Source: Jannaschia rubra (GTDB lineage Bacteria; Pseudomonadota; Alphaproteobacteria; Rhodobacterales; Rhodobacteraceae). From it: 64,000 nucleotides of DNA. The position numbers were made by a program, and so were the translations under genes. Under the pieces are notes generated by a model, which was not told the origin of the DNA, did not search any database, and saw nothing but the letters and a program-made list of their open reading frames with translations. This document shows positions 35,020 through 42,814 of this stretch, one piece after another; position 1 is the first letter of the stretch, and each line of letters opens with the position of its first letter. Location of the stretch: NCBI RefSeq assembly GCF_001403735.1, contig NZ_CXPG01000027.1, forward strand, positions 18,188-82,187, in the 5' to 3' direction.

Positions 35020-35313
35020 TCAGGTCGGTGCGCCGGCAAAGCCGTCGATCACGGTCGCCGCGCCGAACACGATGGCCATGCCGACGAGCACGCCGCCGAA
35101 CGTGGCCGCGTTGATCCGGCCGAACATCAGCATGACGCCGAGCACGACCACGGCGATGATGCCGACGGCCCGGCCGATCGGACCCGTGAGCGCCGTGACC
35201 ACGGTGGTCAGCATGGTGGTCACCGGCGACAGGTCCTGCGCGAGCGCGGGCACCGCCGAGGCGAGGAGGAGCAGCGCCGCGGCCGCGGCGAGCGTAGGGG
35301 TTCGTTCCGTCAT
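35020..35313 (-). CDS. virB2: VirB2 pilin
   Basis: 97 aa. Signal peptide ending AVPALAQ, followed by two hydrophobic helices (VTTMLTTVVTALTGPIGRAVGIIAVVVLGVML and FGGVLVGMAIVFGAA) separated by a short FGRINAAT loop. This is the pilin pattern. Start overlaps the upstream transglycosylase stop (TGATG). Confidence 0.93.
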   Translation of the reverse strand: MTERTPTLAAAAALLLLASAVPALAQDLSPVTTMLTTVVTALTGPIGRAVGIIAVVVLGVMLMFGRINAATFGGVLVGMAIVFGAATVIDGFAGAPT

Positions 35314-35951
35314 CACATTTCTCCAAGGGAGCTTCGGTAGATCGCCATCACCTTGCGCACGTGCCCGCGGGTCTCGGCGTAAGGCGGCACGCCGGCGTGC
35401 CGCGCCACGGCCTCCGGCCCGGCGTTGTAGGCGGCCAACGCCAGCTCCAGGCTGCCGAACCGCTCCACCTGCGCGAGGAGGTAGCGGGCGGAGCCGTGCA
35501 GGTTCTGGACGGGGTCGTGCGGATCGACCCCGAGATCGCGCGCCGTGGCGGGCATGAGCTGTCCCAGTCCGACCGCGCCCACATGACTGCGGGCGGCAGG
35601 GTCGAAGGCGCTCTCCACGGCGATGTTGGATCGGAAGAAGGCATGCCACTGGCCCGCGGTCAGGCCGGCTCGGCGCAACGCCGGGTGGCTGGCATGCGCG
35701 AGTGCCACATCGAGGATCAGATCCTCGACCTCCGGACGGCCCCTTCGCACCTGACGCGGCGCGGCCTCCATGTCGGTCTGCGGCGCGGCACGGGTGCTCT
35801 TCACGGGCGGGCGGTCGAGATCGAGCACCGCGCCGGAGACCCGTCCAACGCCTTCGCCCGCACCCAGGTCGATCACGGAGGCATGCGAGATACCGGGCAG
35901 AGTCATGAGGGCGAGGCAGGCTCCGACGGCCAGGCATCTCCGGTCTGTCAT
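35313..35951 (-). CDS. virB1: VirB1 lytic transglycosylase
   Basis: 212 aa. Signal peptide ([24 protein letters not shown]), linker, then an SLT domain: [30 protein letters not shown] with Glu in AVESAF, and [15 protein letters not shown]. First gene of the virB operon. The SLT part is close to that of the second transglycosylase at 31082, suggesting duplication. Confidence 0.9.
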   Translation of the reverse strand: MTDRRCLAVGACLALMTLPGISHASVIDLGAGEGVGRVSGAVLDLDRPPVKSTRAAPQTDMEAAPRQVRRGRPEVEDLILDVALAHASHPALRRAGLTAGQWHAFFRSNIAVESAFDPAARSHVGAVGLGQLMPATARDLGVDPHDPVQNLHGSARYLLAQVERFGSLELALAAYNAGPEAVARHAGVPPYAETRGHVRKVMAIYRSSLGEM

Positions 35952-36252
35952 GGGCCCCTGCCCTCCTTCGTCGCGAACCGGACGGAGCGCGCAGGGAGAG
36001 GCCGGCGGCACGCATCCGCGCCGCCAGGAAGGCCGTCATCCTCAAGTGCGGCCTGCCGTGTCGTCCCCCGGTGGACGATCCCGGCCCTGCCGATCCGTCC
36101 GCTCGTTCCGCCCGGTCCCGGCCTTCCGCCGCTCCGGTTCATGATCGTCCGGAAGTTGCCCTCCGGAACTGGCTTGACGATAAATGAGAACTAAACAAGA
36201 ACACAAGCGCCAACCCGTGGGGTCGATGGACTAATTTACAAGGGGGTAGATC
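35952..36252. promoter_or_regulatory. divergent promoter region of the virB operon
   Basis: About 300 bp between virB1 (-) and the secreted-protein gene at 36253 (+). It is GC-rich except for an AT-rich patch at about 36175-36215 starting with TTGACGATAAATGAG, which is the likeliest place for promoters. No confident -10 assignment. Confidence 0.4.
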
Positions 36253-36573
36253 ATGACGTTGCGGCAGTGCGGTCGAGGTTCGGGGCGATGGTGCGTGGCG
36301 CCTGCTGGCGTGCTGGCCGTCCTCGCCCACGTCGGAGCCGCCACAAGTGAGGCACGAGCGCAGACCACATCGTTCGATTGCCTGCCTCCGGTGCCGCCCG
36401 CGGAGGTCTCTCCGGAGCTGCTGCGCGATTTCGAGGGCGAGCTGCGCGCCGAATACAGCGCCTATTTCGACGAGGCGCAGGCCTACCTCGCCTGCCTCGA
36501 CGCGGCCGGCCGGACCGTGCGGACGGAGGTGCAGGCGGCGCTGGAGGCGTATCGACGCCTGTTCCCCGAATGA
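36253..36573 (+). CDS. small secreted hypothetical protein
   Basis: 106 aa. Signal sequence of about 36 residues ending EARAQ, then a short helical mature domain with C43 and C80 spaced for a disulfide (SFDCLPPVPPAEVSPELL, YLACLDAAGRTVR). Ribosome site GGGGGTAG before the ATG. Not recognised; position opposite virB1 suggests a conjugation-linked periplasmic role. Confidence 0.7.
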   Translation: MTLRQCGRGSGRWCVAPAGVLAVLAHVGAATSEARAQTTSFDCLPPVPPAEVSPELLRDFEGELRAEYSAYFDEAQAYLACLDAAGRTVRTEVQAALEAYRRLFPE

Positions 36574-36613
36574 CCGGCCCCATGGAGACGAACGAACCGA
36601 AGGAGGCGCATCG

Positions 36614-37324
36614 ATGCGCAAGCTGCTGACGACCGCCGCGCTGGTCGTGACATTGGGAACCGGCCTCGCGCCCGCGCGCGCCGAGGCCTACGCCGTCGAT
36701 TGCGCGATCCTGCTCTGCCTCGCGGGAGGATGGCCCACCTCGGCGCCCTGTGCCCATGCCAAGGCGGAGTTCATCCGCCGGATCACGCCCTGGCCCATCG
36801 AGCCGCCCCTCCAGATCTGGCGCTGCCCGATGAGCGCCGCTTCGCTCGAAGGCACCCCGGCGAGCCGCTTCGCCGCCAAGGTCGAGGAACTGTCGGGACA
36901 TCCCGTTCCGCTGGCCGCCGCGGCCGACGGACGCGCGCGGGCGCTCCGGGATGCGCTCATGCGGGTGCCGGCCTCCTACGACGGGGCGACGCCCGGCGCC
37001 GATGCCGACGTGTCCGGGCCGGCCTTCGACTTCATCCGCTCCATCGTCGTCTACGACATCGACTGGTACGAGTACGATCACGAGAACCACGAGGGCGACC
37101 ATACCTGCCGCCGGTTCCGGCAACGGGTCCGGGTCGGCACCTATGACGATGCCGGGGCCTTCCGCTGGCGCGACGCGCACGTCACGCAGGCCACGTCGCG
37201 GCCCTGGCTCGGCTTCACCACCCGACGGAAGGACGCCTGCAGCTACGAGGGCCGCTTCCGAGGCGTCGCCGTCGAATGGCGCGACCACGAAGGCACGCAT
37301 GGGCACGAGGTGGTCCGGTACTGA
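36614..37324 (+). CDS. secreted hypothetical protein
   Basis: 236 aa. Signal peptide (about 1-22, ARAEA), a Cys-rich start (VDCAILLCLAGGWPTSAPCAHAKAEF) and further cysteines at CRRF and CSYEG, so disulfides are likely. Aromatic/acidic middle (YDIDWYEYDHENHEGDHTC). The AEFIRRITPWPIEPPLQIWRCP block is recognisable from proteins next to roseobacter T4SS loci, but no function is known. GAAGGAGG precedes the ATG at 36614; 40 bp downstream of the previous secreted gene, so probably one operon. Confidence 0.72.
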   Translation: MRKLLTTAALVVTLGTGLAPARAEAYAVDCAILLCLAGGWPTSAPCAHAKAEFIRRITPWPIEPPLQIWRCPMSAASLEGTPASRFAAKVEELSGHPVPLAAAADGRARALRDALMRVPASYDGATPGADADVSGPAFDFIRSIVVYDIDWYEYDHENHEGDHTCRRFRQRVRVGTYDDAGAFRWRDAHVTQATSRPWLGFTTRRKDACSYEGRFRGVAVEWRDHEGTHGHEVVRY

Positions 37325-37406
37325 GGAGCGGTCATGCGGGGCGATTACGAGATTGAATTTGGTGCCAAACTAGATACCCTCTGCGCATTCTTGGGGAGAA
37401 TCGCGC

Positions 37407-37616
37407 ATGCAGAGGATGGAAGCCCGCGTCGCCGTGAGCGTGTCGGACCTCAAGAAGAGCCCCAGCGGCGTCATGGCGCGCGCCGAAGGCGAGGCTGTGG
37501 CCGTGCTGAACCACAACAAGGTCATCGCCTACATGGTCCCGGCGGAAGCCTACGAGGCCATGAAGCGTCGGCTCGGCGAGCCGGAGGCGGACTGGAAGCG
37601 GGCAAGCGGCGAATAA
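37407..37616 (+). CDS. Phd/YefM-family antitoxin without visible toxin
   Basis: 69 aa. Phd/YefM fold: VAVSVSDLKKSPSGVMARAEGEAVAVLNHNKVIAYMVPAEAYEAM. GGGGAGA precedes the ATG. No toxin frame follows; the next 290 bp hold the counter-transcribed RNA locus. A TTTGG-tg-CCAAA inverted repeat at 37358-37369 lies in the upstream region and could be its operator. Either an orphan antitoxin or a regulator adopted by the replication locus. Confidence 0.8.
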   Translation: MQRMEARVAVSVSDLKKSPSGVMARAEGEAVAVLNHNKVIAYMVPAEAYEAMKRRLGEPEADWKRASGE

Positions 37617-37720
37617 GACCGCAGGCGGCCCGGACGCGGTGCGCCGCGGATCGGCGGCGTCGTGACGCCACCGCAAGCCACGAAGAAGAAACGAGAGAGG
37701 AGAGCAGACCCTAGAAAGCG

Positions 37721-37798
37721 AAACCCCCCGCGAGGTGGAACCACGCGAGGGGGGCTTAAGGAACCCAGGGTTGGCGCCCTGAACAAGATCTCTAGTCA
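37721..37798 (-). ncRNA. probable counter-transcribed RNA controlling repC
   Basis: On the minus strand a promoter is visible: TTGCCT (37833-37828), 17-bp spacer, TAGAAC (37810-37805). It would start an RNA near 37798 that ends in the hairpin CCCCCC-T-CGCG/CGCGGGGGG (about 37755-37727), followed by TTTCGCTTT. Location just upstream of repC, antisense orientation, about 77 nt and terminator shape match the ctRNA (inc-alpha) of RepABC plasmids, which represses repC translation. Confidence 0.6.
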
Positions 37799-37904
37799 AG
37801 ATCGGTTCTAGAGCCCTCCGACATCGCAGGCAAGAGAAAACCGCATCCGTGCGAACGGTGGTGGCTTGCCGGCCCATCTCGCCCCAATCACAGGCGAGGA
37901 CATC

Positions 37905-39110
37905 ATGTCATTCTCACAGGCGGCCACGGCGTCGCCCCAGTCTCCCTATGCCGGTGCGCTCGCGTCCGGCCCCTATCCCGTGCTGCCTGACGGCATGCAG
38001 CGCAGTCAGGTGCGCGACCTGCTGTTGGAGCTGCGCCGCGCGCTCAAGCTTTCCCAGGCGGCGCTTCTGACGCTGCTGCAGATCGTCGAGCGCACGCGCC
38101 CCTCCGATTGGACGAGCCGCGACGCGGAGCCGGTCTGCTACGCCCGACAGGTCCGCCTAGCGGCCGAACTGGGCAAGTCCGAACGCGCCGTGCGCTACGA
38201 CGAGGCGCGCCTCGAGCGTATGGGCCTCATCGAACGGCGCACGCTGGCCAACGGCGCGCGCACCTCGCATGGCGGCTGCGGCCTCGTGCTCTCGCCGCTC
38301 ATCGAACGGATTCCGATGCTTCTGGCCCTACGCGAGCGCCAGAGGGCCGAGTGGGACGCGCGGGCGGCGCTGCTCGCCCGGCGCAGCGCGCTCTACCGGG
38401 CCGTCAAGACGACGCTGATGGAGGCGCAGGAGGCGCGGCCGGGAAACGCGGACGTGCGGGAGGCTGCAGAGGCGTTCCTGTCGTGGCCAGGGACCGGCGA
38501 ACTCCGCGCCATGTCGATGGAGGCGCTATCAGGGCATGTTCAGGATGCCGGTCGCTTGGCGGATCGGCTGGATGAATTGCTAGAAGATTGCTGTGATTCT
38601 TCCGGCCGAACGGCCGAGCGCTTCCGGTCCTATATACAAGCTACAACCCAAACTTCCCCTGAATCCTGTAATGCGCCGGCTAACGCCGACGCTAGCTATG
38701 AAAGAGATGGTGAGCAGGACCGGGCGTCGCGCAAGCCCCCTGCCCCGCCCGCGGGATTGGATCGTCTGACGCCCCGAACGCTGCGATCGGTCGCCTCCGA
38801 AGAGCTGCGGCTTTACCTCGACGCCGAAGCGCAGGGGCGCGAGCCGCGAATGCGGGATTTCACCCTCGCTGCCATCAGGCGCCTGCCCGAGCTCGGAGTG
38901 AACCCTTCGGCCTGGGAAGAGGCCGCCGAGGCGATGGGGGACGAAGCGGCCACGCTGGCCGTCCTGGTGATCGACGCCAACCGCGACCACCCGACCGCCC
39001 CCGTGCGGAAGCCTGGCGGGCTTCTGCGCGCCATGGCCCGACGACAGAGGGCCGGGGAACTGAACCTTCTAGGAAGCCTCATCGGGCTGATGGAGCGGAG
39101 ACGTGGATGA
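37905..39110 (+). CDS. repC: RepC plasmid replication initiator
   Basis: 401 aa. RepC pattern: N-terminal winged-helix region (RDLLLELRRALKLSQAALLTLLQIVERT, ELGKSERAVRYDEARLERMGLIERR), a variable AT-rich-encoded linker (about 225-290), and a C-terminal RTLRSVASEELRLYL / NPSAWEEAAEAMG / RKPGGLLRAMARRQRAGELNL block. RepC binds an origin usually lying inside its own gene. AGGCGAGGA before the ATG supports 37905. No repA or repB lies upstream, so this is a RepC separated from the usual RepABC operon. Confidence 0.87.
   Translation: MSFSQAATASPQSPYAGALASGPYPVLPDGMQRSQVRDLLLELRRALKLSQAALLTLLQIVERTRPSDWTSRDAEPVCYARQVRLAAELGKSERAVRYDEARLERMGLIERRTLANGARTSHGGCGLVLSPLIERIPMLLALRERQRAEWDARAALLARRSALYRAVKTTLMEAQEARPGNADVREAAEAFLSWPGTGELRAMSMEALSGHVQDAGRLADRLDELLEDCCDSSGRTAERFRSYIQATTQTSPESCNAPANADASYERDGEQDRASRKPPAPPAGLDRLTPRTLRSVASEELRLYLDAEAQGREPRMRDFTLAAIRRLPELGVNPSAWEEAAEAMGDEAATLAVLVIDANRDHPTAPVRKPGGLLRAMARRQRAGELNLLGSLIGLMERRRG
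38570..38710. other. AT-rich island inside repC, candidate oriV
   Basis: Clear drop in GC (stretches such as GATGAATTGCTAGAAGATTG and TATATACAAGCTACAACCCA) inside an otherwise GC-rich gene. In RepABC plasmids the replication origin lies in an AT-rich part of repC, so this is the candidate origin. Confidence 0.5.
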
Positions 39111-39598
39111 GGGCGCGATCCTGCAGCCGTCGCAAGTTGTCTCACGAAGACGCATGATCGGCCATTCGTGGACCGGCGCTCGCTGCAGCCGATAGTGTGC
39201 CGCTGATGGGCGCGACGGTAGCGGGGACCGGGGGCGGAGACGTCAAGGATCGGAGCTCCCGGTCTCCGCGGGTCAGGAGGATGGTTCGAGAGATGCGTCG
39301 GCCGTCCCCTTTCAGGGCCGGGCTCTACTCGGCCGCATGCGGCCTCCCGGAGCCCCTGTGCGGGTCTCCGCCGCCTTGGCGGTGACGATCCCTGACGGGC
39401 AGCGGCGGAGCTGTAAAGAGTGCCGCTTTTTCAACCTACCTGATGCGTCAGGCGTTCTCGATTTCCGTATCCTGCATACCTGAGGCGTCCATATGCGCGA
39501 GCTACATCCTAACGTCCTGCGTCAACGATGTCGGCAAGCTTGCTTGCTCCACACTGAAACGAGGGGATAGACGGATCACGAAGAACGAAGGAGGAACG
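39111..39598. other. intergenic stretch with a copy of the ardC-upstream repeat
   Basis: About 490 bp without a gene. 39318-39425 shares CCGGGCTCTACTCG, CGGTGACGATCCCT and a GTAAAG..TGCCGC..TTT element, in the same order, with about 4013-4165 upstream of ardC. A CCTGA-tgcg-TCAGG palindrome lies near 39440. GAAGGAGG at the right end is the ribosome site of the next gene. Confidence 0.45.
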
Positions 39599-40015
39599 AT
39601 GTTCGGACGCATCGTCGTGGCGCTGATGGCCTTGGCGCCGACCATCTGCCTAGCAGGCACGGTTTGGGAGCGCGGCGTTGCACGTGGTCTTGATACCTAC
39701 GTGGCCGCCATCGACGGCGGACGCGTGACCATCGCCTGCGATCCGGATCGCGTCCACGGGACCACCCCTCAGGGGACGATCGTCATCCTCATGCCAAAGG
39801 ATCGAAGCGCGACGCGCGTGGTGTTTCTCGCCGAGAGCGGCGAGCAAGCCGCCTTCGACCTGCGGGACGGTGTCGCCGCCCAGGCGATGACCGACCCCGA
39901 CGACTGGGAAACGATGACGGGAATGATGCGCGAGGGCGGGCGGGTCGCCGTCGTGACGGCGCGGGACGCTTTCACCCTCGACTTGGCCCCCCTGCCCTCC
40001 CTCCACTGCTCCTAG
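39599..40015 (+). CDS. small secreted hypothetical protein
   Basis: 138 aa. Signal peptide MFGRIVVALMALAPTICLAG, then a beta-rich mature domain (VTIACDPDRV, TIVILMPKDRSATRVVFLA, GRVAVVTARDAFTLDL). Two cysteines. GAAGGAGG seven bases before the ATG at 39599. Converges with the - strand gene ending at 40012 (4-bp overlap). Not recognised. Confidence 0.65.
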   Translation: MFGRIVVALMALAPTICLAGTVWERGVARGLDTYVAAIDGGRVTIACDPDRVHGTTPQGTIVILMPKDRSATRVVFLAESGEQAAFDLRDGVAAQAMTDPDDWETMTGMMREGGRVAVVTARDAFTLDLAPLPSLHCS

Positions 40016-40722
40016 CCGTCGATGCGCTTCTCGAGCGCGTCGAGCTCCTCCACGAGCAGCACGCGTGCGAAGGCGCTAAGCACTTGCCCCGTCGAGTGGA
40101 TCCGCAGCGGGTCGTGGATGCCCTTGTACACTTCCCGGACCTGGTCCGCCGACAGGTTCATGGTGGTGCGTCCGAAGGCGGGCCCCTCGCCGCGTGAATC
40201 CTCCAGTCGCGGCGCGGCCTGGTCGGTGTAGCGGCTCCAGCCGTCCGCGTCGCGCAGTTCGCGCATGCGGACCAGAACGGCCTTCTGCAGAGCTTTCTGT
40301 ATGTAGGTGATGGACACGCCGGCGGCCTCGGCCATCTCCTCGATGCGCACGGTGTCCGCGAGGAGGACCCGCATGTGGAATGCGGGCTTCTCACCCCCCT
40401 GCCCTACCGCCTCCTCCGCGTTCTGCTTGGCTTTGGCCCGCGACCGCAGCCGGCGCGGCGCCCGTGCCTTCCGCGCCGCTTCGGGCTTCGCCGTCTCGGC
40501 GGGTGCGGCATAGGCCTTCGATGCGGGCCCGACTTCGGCATTTACAGGCTTCGTCGCGTCCTGGGAAGTTTCCGTCGTGGGCGCGTTTGCCGTCTCAGCC
40601 CCCTGCCCTACCGGTCGTGCTTCCATGTACTTCGCCGCGCTGACGGCGAGCGTTTCGGCGCGAGCATGGCGGTCGGCGTTGGACACGCCGATGCCCGTCC
40701 TCTGCGGCACCTTGCGGATCAT
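40012..40722 (-). CDS. partner of ParA-like ATPase; possible VirC2-like or centromere-binding protein
   Basis: 236 aa. The first 105 residues are low complexity (Ala/Glu/Lys-rich, with the basic ARKARAPRRLRSRAKAKQN). The C-terminal half is folded: FHMRVLLADTVRIEEMAEAAGVSITYIQKALQKAVLVRM resembles a strand-helix-helix unit such as a ribbon-helix-helix DNA-binder, followed by a helical end. Start overlaps the ParA-like stop by ATGA, as for ParA/ParB or VirC1/VirC2 pairs. The repeat array upstream of the ATPase gene is a natural binding target. Identity by homology is not certain. Confidence 0.55.
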   Translation of the reverse strand: MIRKVPQRTGIGVSNADRHARAETLAVSAAKYMEARPVGQGAETANAPTTETSQDATKPVNAEVGPASKAYAAPAETAKPEAARKARAPRRLRSRAKAKQNAEEAVGQGGEKPAFHMRVLLADTVRIEEMAEAAGVSITYIQKALQKAVLVRMRELRDADGWSRYTDQAAPRLEDSRGEGPAFGRTTMNLSADQVREVYKGIHDPLRIHSTGQVLSAFARVLLVEELDALEKRIDG

Positions 40723-41519
40723 GCCACGGCCTCCTCGCGGTTCTTCACGGCTGTCTCGATGTCGACGAGCAGCTCCTCGCAGTAGTCGAGGGCCGCCTTG
40801 ATGTGACCTGCTGCCAACCTGCTCCGCGGATCGGTGGCGTAGGTGTCGCGAACCACCGTGAGTGGTCCCGACAGCGGCATTCGTCGGAAGGTCTGGCTGG
40901 TCGGAACGGGCGTGGGCAGCATCGGCATCCGCTTCACGACCTCGTAGACCTCCAGATCTTGAGCGTGAACCTTGTCGCGCGCACGGGCGAGTTCGGCCTC
41001 GTTCGCGGCCGTCACCAGCGCCATCGCCTTGGGTGGCGCGTTAAGCATCACCACGCCCCGCAGCGGCTGGGGGTAGCCGTCGGCTAGGGTCGCAGCCATC
41101 CGGTCGATCCAGTCCAACGTCTTCTGAACGGCGACGAAGTCGCTCTGGGTCGGCACAGCCGGGACGACGATCATGTCGGCGGCCAGCGCAAGGTTCTCCG
41201 TCTCGGGGTTCTCGCCCGGTCGAGTGTCGATCAGGACGAGGTCGATCCCGTCCTCTTCCCAGCCGTTGAGGGCCTCGTAGAGCGCGTCCACGGTCTCCGG
41301 GATGGGACCGATCGTCAGCCCTTCGGGCCAGGATACGCGCTGCAACCCGTTCCAATCGGCGGCGTCCGACTTCGCGCGCCACTCGGTGAGCTGTTGGTCG
41401 GTGTCCCCGTCGAGCGCATGGACCCGAAGCCCCCGTGCGAGGGCCCCCGAGGCGAGCATCTGTATCAGCGTGGTCTTGCCGGAGCCGCCCTTGGTGGACA
41501 GCGAGGTGACGGTAATCAT
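40719..41519 (-). CDS. ParA/VirC1-like ATPase
   Basis: 266 aa. Deviant Walker A STKGGSGKTT (residues 7-16), an ALDGDTDQQLTEWR block and Walker B LVLIDTRPG, the ParA/MinD family layout. The D-x-D...LTxWR and DTR-G pattern is shared with VirC1 of Ti plasmids, a relaxosome accessory that marks T-DNA borders. It may therefore segregate the plasmid, promote conjugation, or both. The ATG at 41519 is preferred: longer in-frame starts run into the repeat array. The gene diverges from mobC-virD2-virD4. Confidence 0.82.
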   Translation of the reverse strand: MITVTSLSTKGGSGKTTLIQMLASGALARGLRVHALDGDTDQQLTEWRAKSDAADWNGLQRVSWPEGLTIGPIPETVDALYEALNGWEEDGIDLVLIDTRPGENPETENLALAADMIVVPAVPTQSDFVAVQKTLDWIDRMAATLADGYPQPLRGVVMLNAPPKAMALVTAANEAELARARDKVHAQDLEVYEVVKRMPMLPTPVPTSQTFRRMPLSGPLTVVRDTYATDPRSRLAAGHIKAALDYCEELLVDIETAVKNREEAVA

Positions 41520-41535
41520 GGTACGAGCCTCGTCT

Positions 41536-41960
41536 ATGCCTGTATGAGTGCGGCACTTGCGCGTGATGCTCGGATGCAGAGCGGCCGAACGCGTGCCGTC
41601 GTTGTGCGAGAACCGTCGCTGCGTCGGGTAGGTATGACAACGTGCTTGATACGAATATTCAGATGCGTTGCATACATGTAACCGAGATGCACGATGCCGC
41701 GATGCAGAACCTCGGACGCAGCCATGCAACATGCGATAAACGGTCTGTTCAGATCGTAACCGCGCCCCGTAGGTCTCCGGCCTGCAATCAGCGGAACACG
41801 AAACATTAATCCGCAAAGATAACACCAGAAAAGATGCCGGAAACGGGTATGCACGATGCAATATAAGGGTAGGGGGTGTGAGTATACAGCATCCGTCTAT
41901 GTTGTAGGCAGATAACCGCAACGCAGGTATGCGGAACGACGAGTATGCGTTCCGCTCGCA
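41536..41960. repeat. ATGC direct-repeat array upstream of parA
   Basis: ATGC occurs on the + strand at 41536, 41566, 41574, 41663, 41687, 41694, 41702, 41724, 41731, 41834, 41849, 41856, 41929 and 41945, usually as GATGC or TATGC. GCAT occurs only about three times. Within clusters the spacing is 7-8 bp or near multiples (15, 16, 22, 24). The stretch is also less GC-rich than its surroundings. Such heptad arrays bind ribbon-helix-helix partition or relaxosome proteins. Confidence 0.6.
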
Positions 41961-42107
41961 TGAGAGCCCCGACTACGGCTCATGTGCGTGGCACGCCGAA
42001 CGGGCCAATACGCGGCGCCAAGATCGGCCTAAGCGGCCTTCTCCGGCGCTCGGGTGGGCGTCGCGATTGCGAACAAGTATCTGTCCGAAGGGTTTGGTGA
42101 GTGACCC

Positions 42108-42190
42108 AGACCGGGCGAGCCCGGTCTCACCTTGGTCGCGAAGCGCCCAAGGTGACGCAGCGGACCCCCAAAGGGGGACGTTGACAGGAA
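42108..42190. other. candidate oriT: three hairpins and nic-like site
   Basis: Three consecutive perfect inverted repeats: AGACCGGG-cgag-CCCGGTCT (42108-42127), TCACCTTGG/CCAAGGTGA with 11-nt loop (42127-42155) and CCCCC-aaa-GGGGG (42165-42177). Next is TTGACAGGAA (42181-42190), whose minus strand reads TTCCTG/TCAA. That fits the VirD2/IncP nic consensus (YATCCTG/Y, and TGACAGGA of Ti right borders). The nick would be between 42185 and 42184, directly upstream of mobC. TTGACA could also serve as a -35 element for the mob operon. Confidence 0.55.
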
Positions 42191-42241
42191 CGGTATATTG
42201 TATGACAGAATTTGGACGTCCGGTTCAGGGAGGCCGACGAC

Positions 42242-42814
42242 ATGGCGGCACGGCTTGGAGCGGACGAACGGCGTGAGGTTCTCGACCTCGCTTCCGAAGG
42301 TCGTTCCGACATCGAGATCGCGCGCCGGATCGGCTGCTCCAGGCAGACCGTGGCGCGTGTCCGACAGCGTGCCGTCGCCTCCGATCGGACCTCGAAGGGG
42401 CGGATCATCCAGGCGCGTGTGACGCCGGAGGAGGCGGACGCCTTCGCCGCGATGGTTGACGAGGCGGGTACGACGACGTCGGAGATGCTGCGCCGGATGA
42501 TCCGCTTGTCGGCTGGTGTCGCGGATTTCCGGGCGAAGGAGCTTGAGGAGCTAGGCCGGACGTCGCGCGAACTGAACGCGATGGCGCGCAATCTCGTCCA
42601 GATTCTTCGTCTCGGCCATGCCGGAAAGCTGCGCTGGAATGCGCGCGATGCGGCATTGGTCGAGCGCCTTTCCGTGCGCACGGAGGAGGTCGCGCGGGCC
42701 GTCCAGGCGCTGCGGGCGGCCTCGATGCGGGGGGCGTTCGTGCGAACGGAGTTGGTCGGCGCGACGCTCGGCGATGGTGGTGAGCGAGCGAAGGAGGTCG
42801 GCGCCAATGGCTGA
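42242..42814 (+). CDS. mobC: MobC-like relaxosome accessory protein
   Basis: 190 aa. N-terminal helix-turn-helix (DERREVLDLASEGRSDIEIARRIGCSRQTVARVRQR), then a MobC-type region (IQARVTPEEADAFAAMVDEAG, TTSEMLRRMIRLS) and the conserved ELNAMARNLVQILRLGHAG. MobC proteins bind oriT and help the relaxase open the strands. GGGAGG lies upstream of 42242. Overlaps the relaxase start by 8 bp. Confidence 0.8.
   Translation: MAARLGADERREVLDLASEGRSDIEIARRIGCSRQTVARVRQRAVASDRTSKGRIIQARVTPEEADAFAAMVDEAGTTTSEMLRRMIRLSAGVADFRAKELEELGRTSRELNAMARNLVQILRLGHAGKLRWNARDAALVERLSVRTEEVARAVQALRAASMRGAFVRTELVGATLGDGGERAKEVGANG

Noticed and set aside
41520..41960. CRISPR array suggested by repeated ATGC units
   Set aside because: Repeats are only 4-5 bp with 7-8 bp spacing and no spacers or cas genes; better explained as protein-binding direct repeats.
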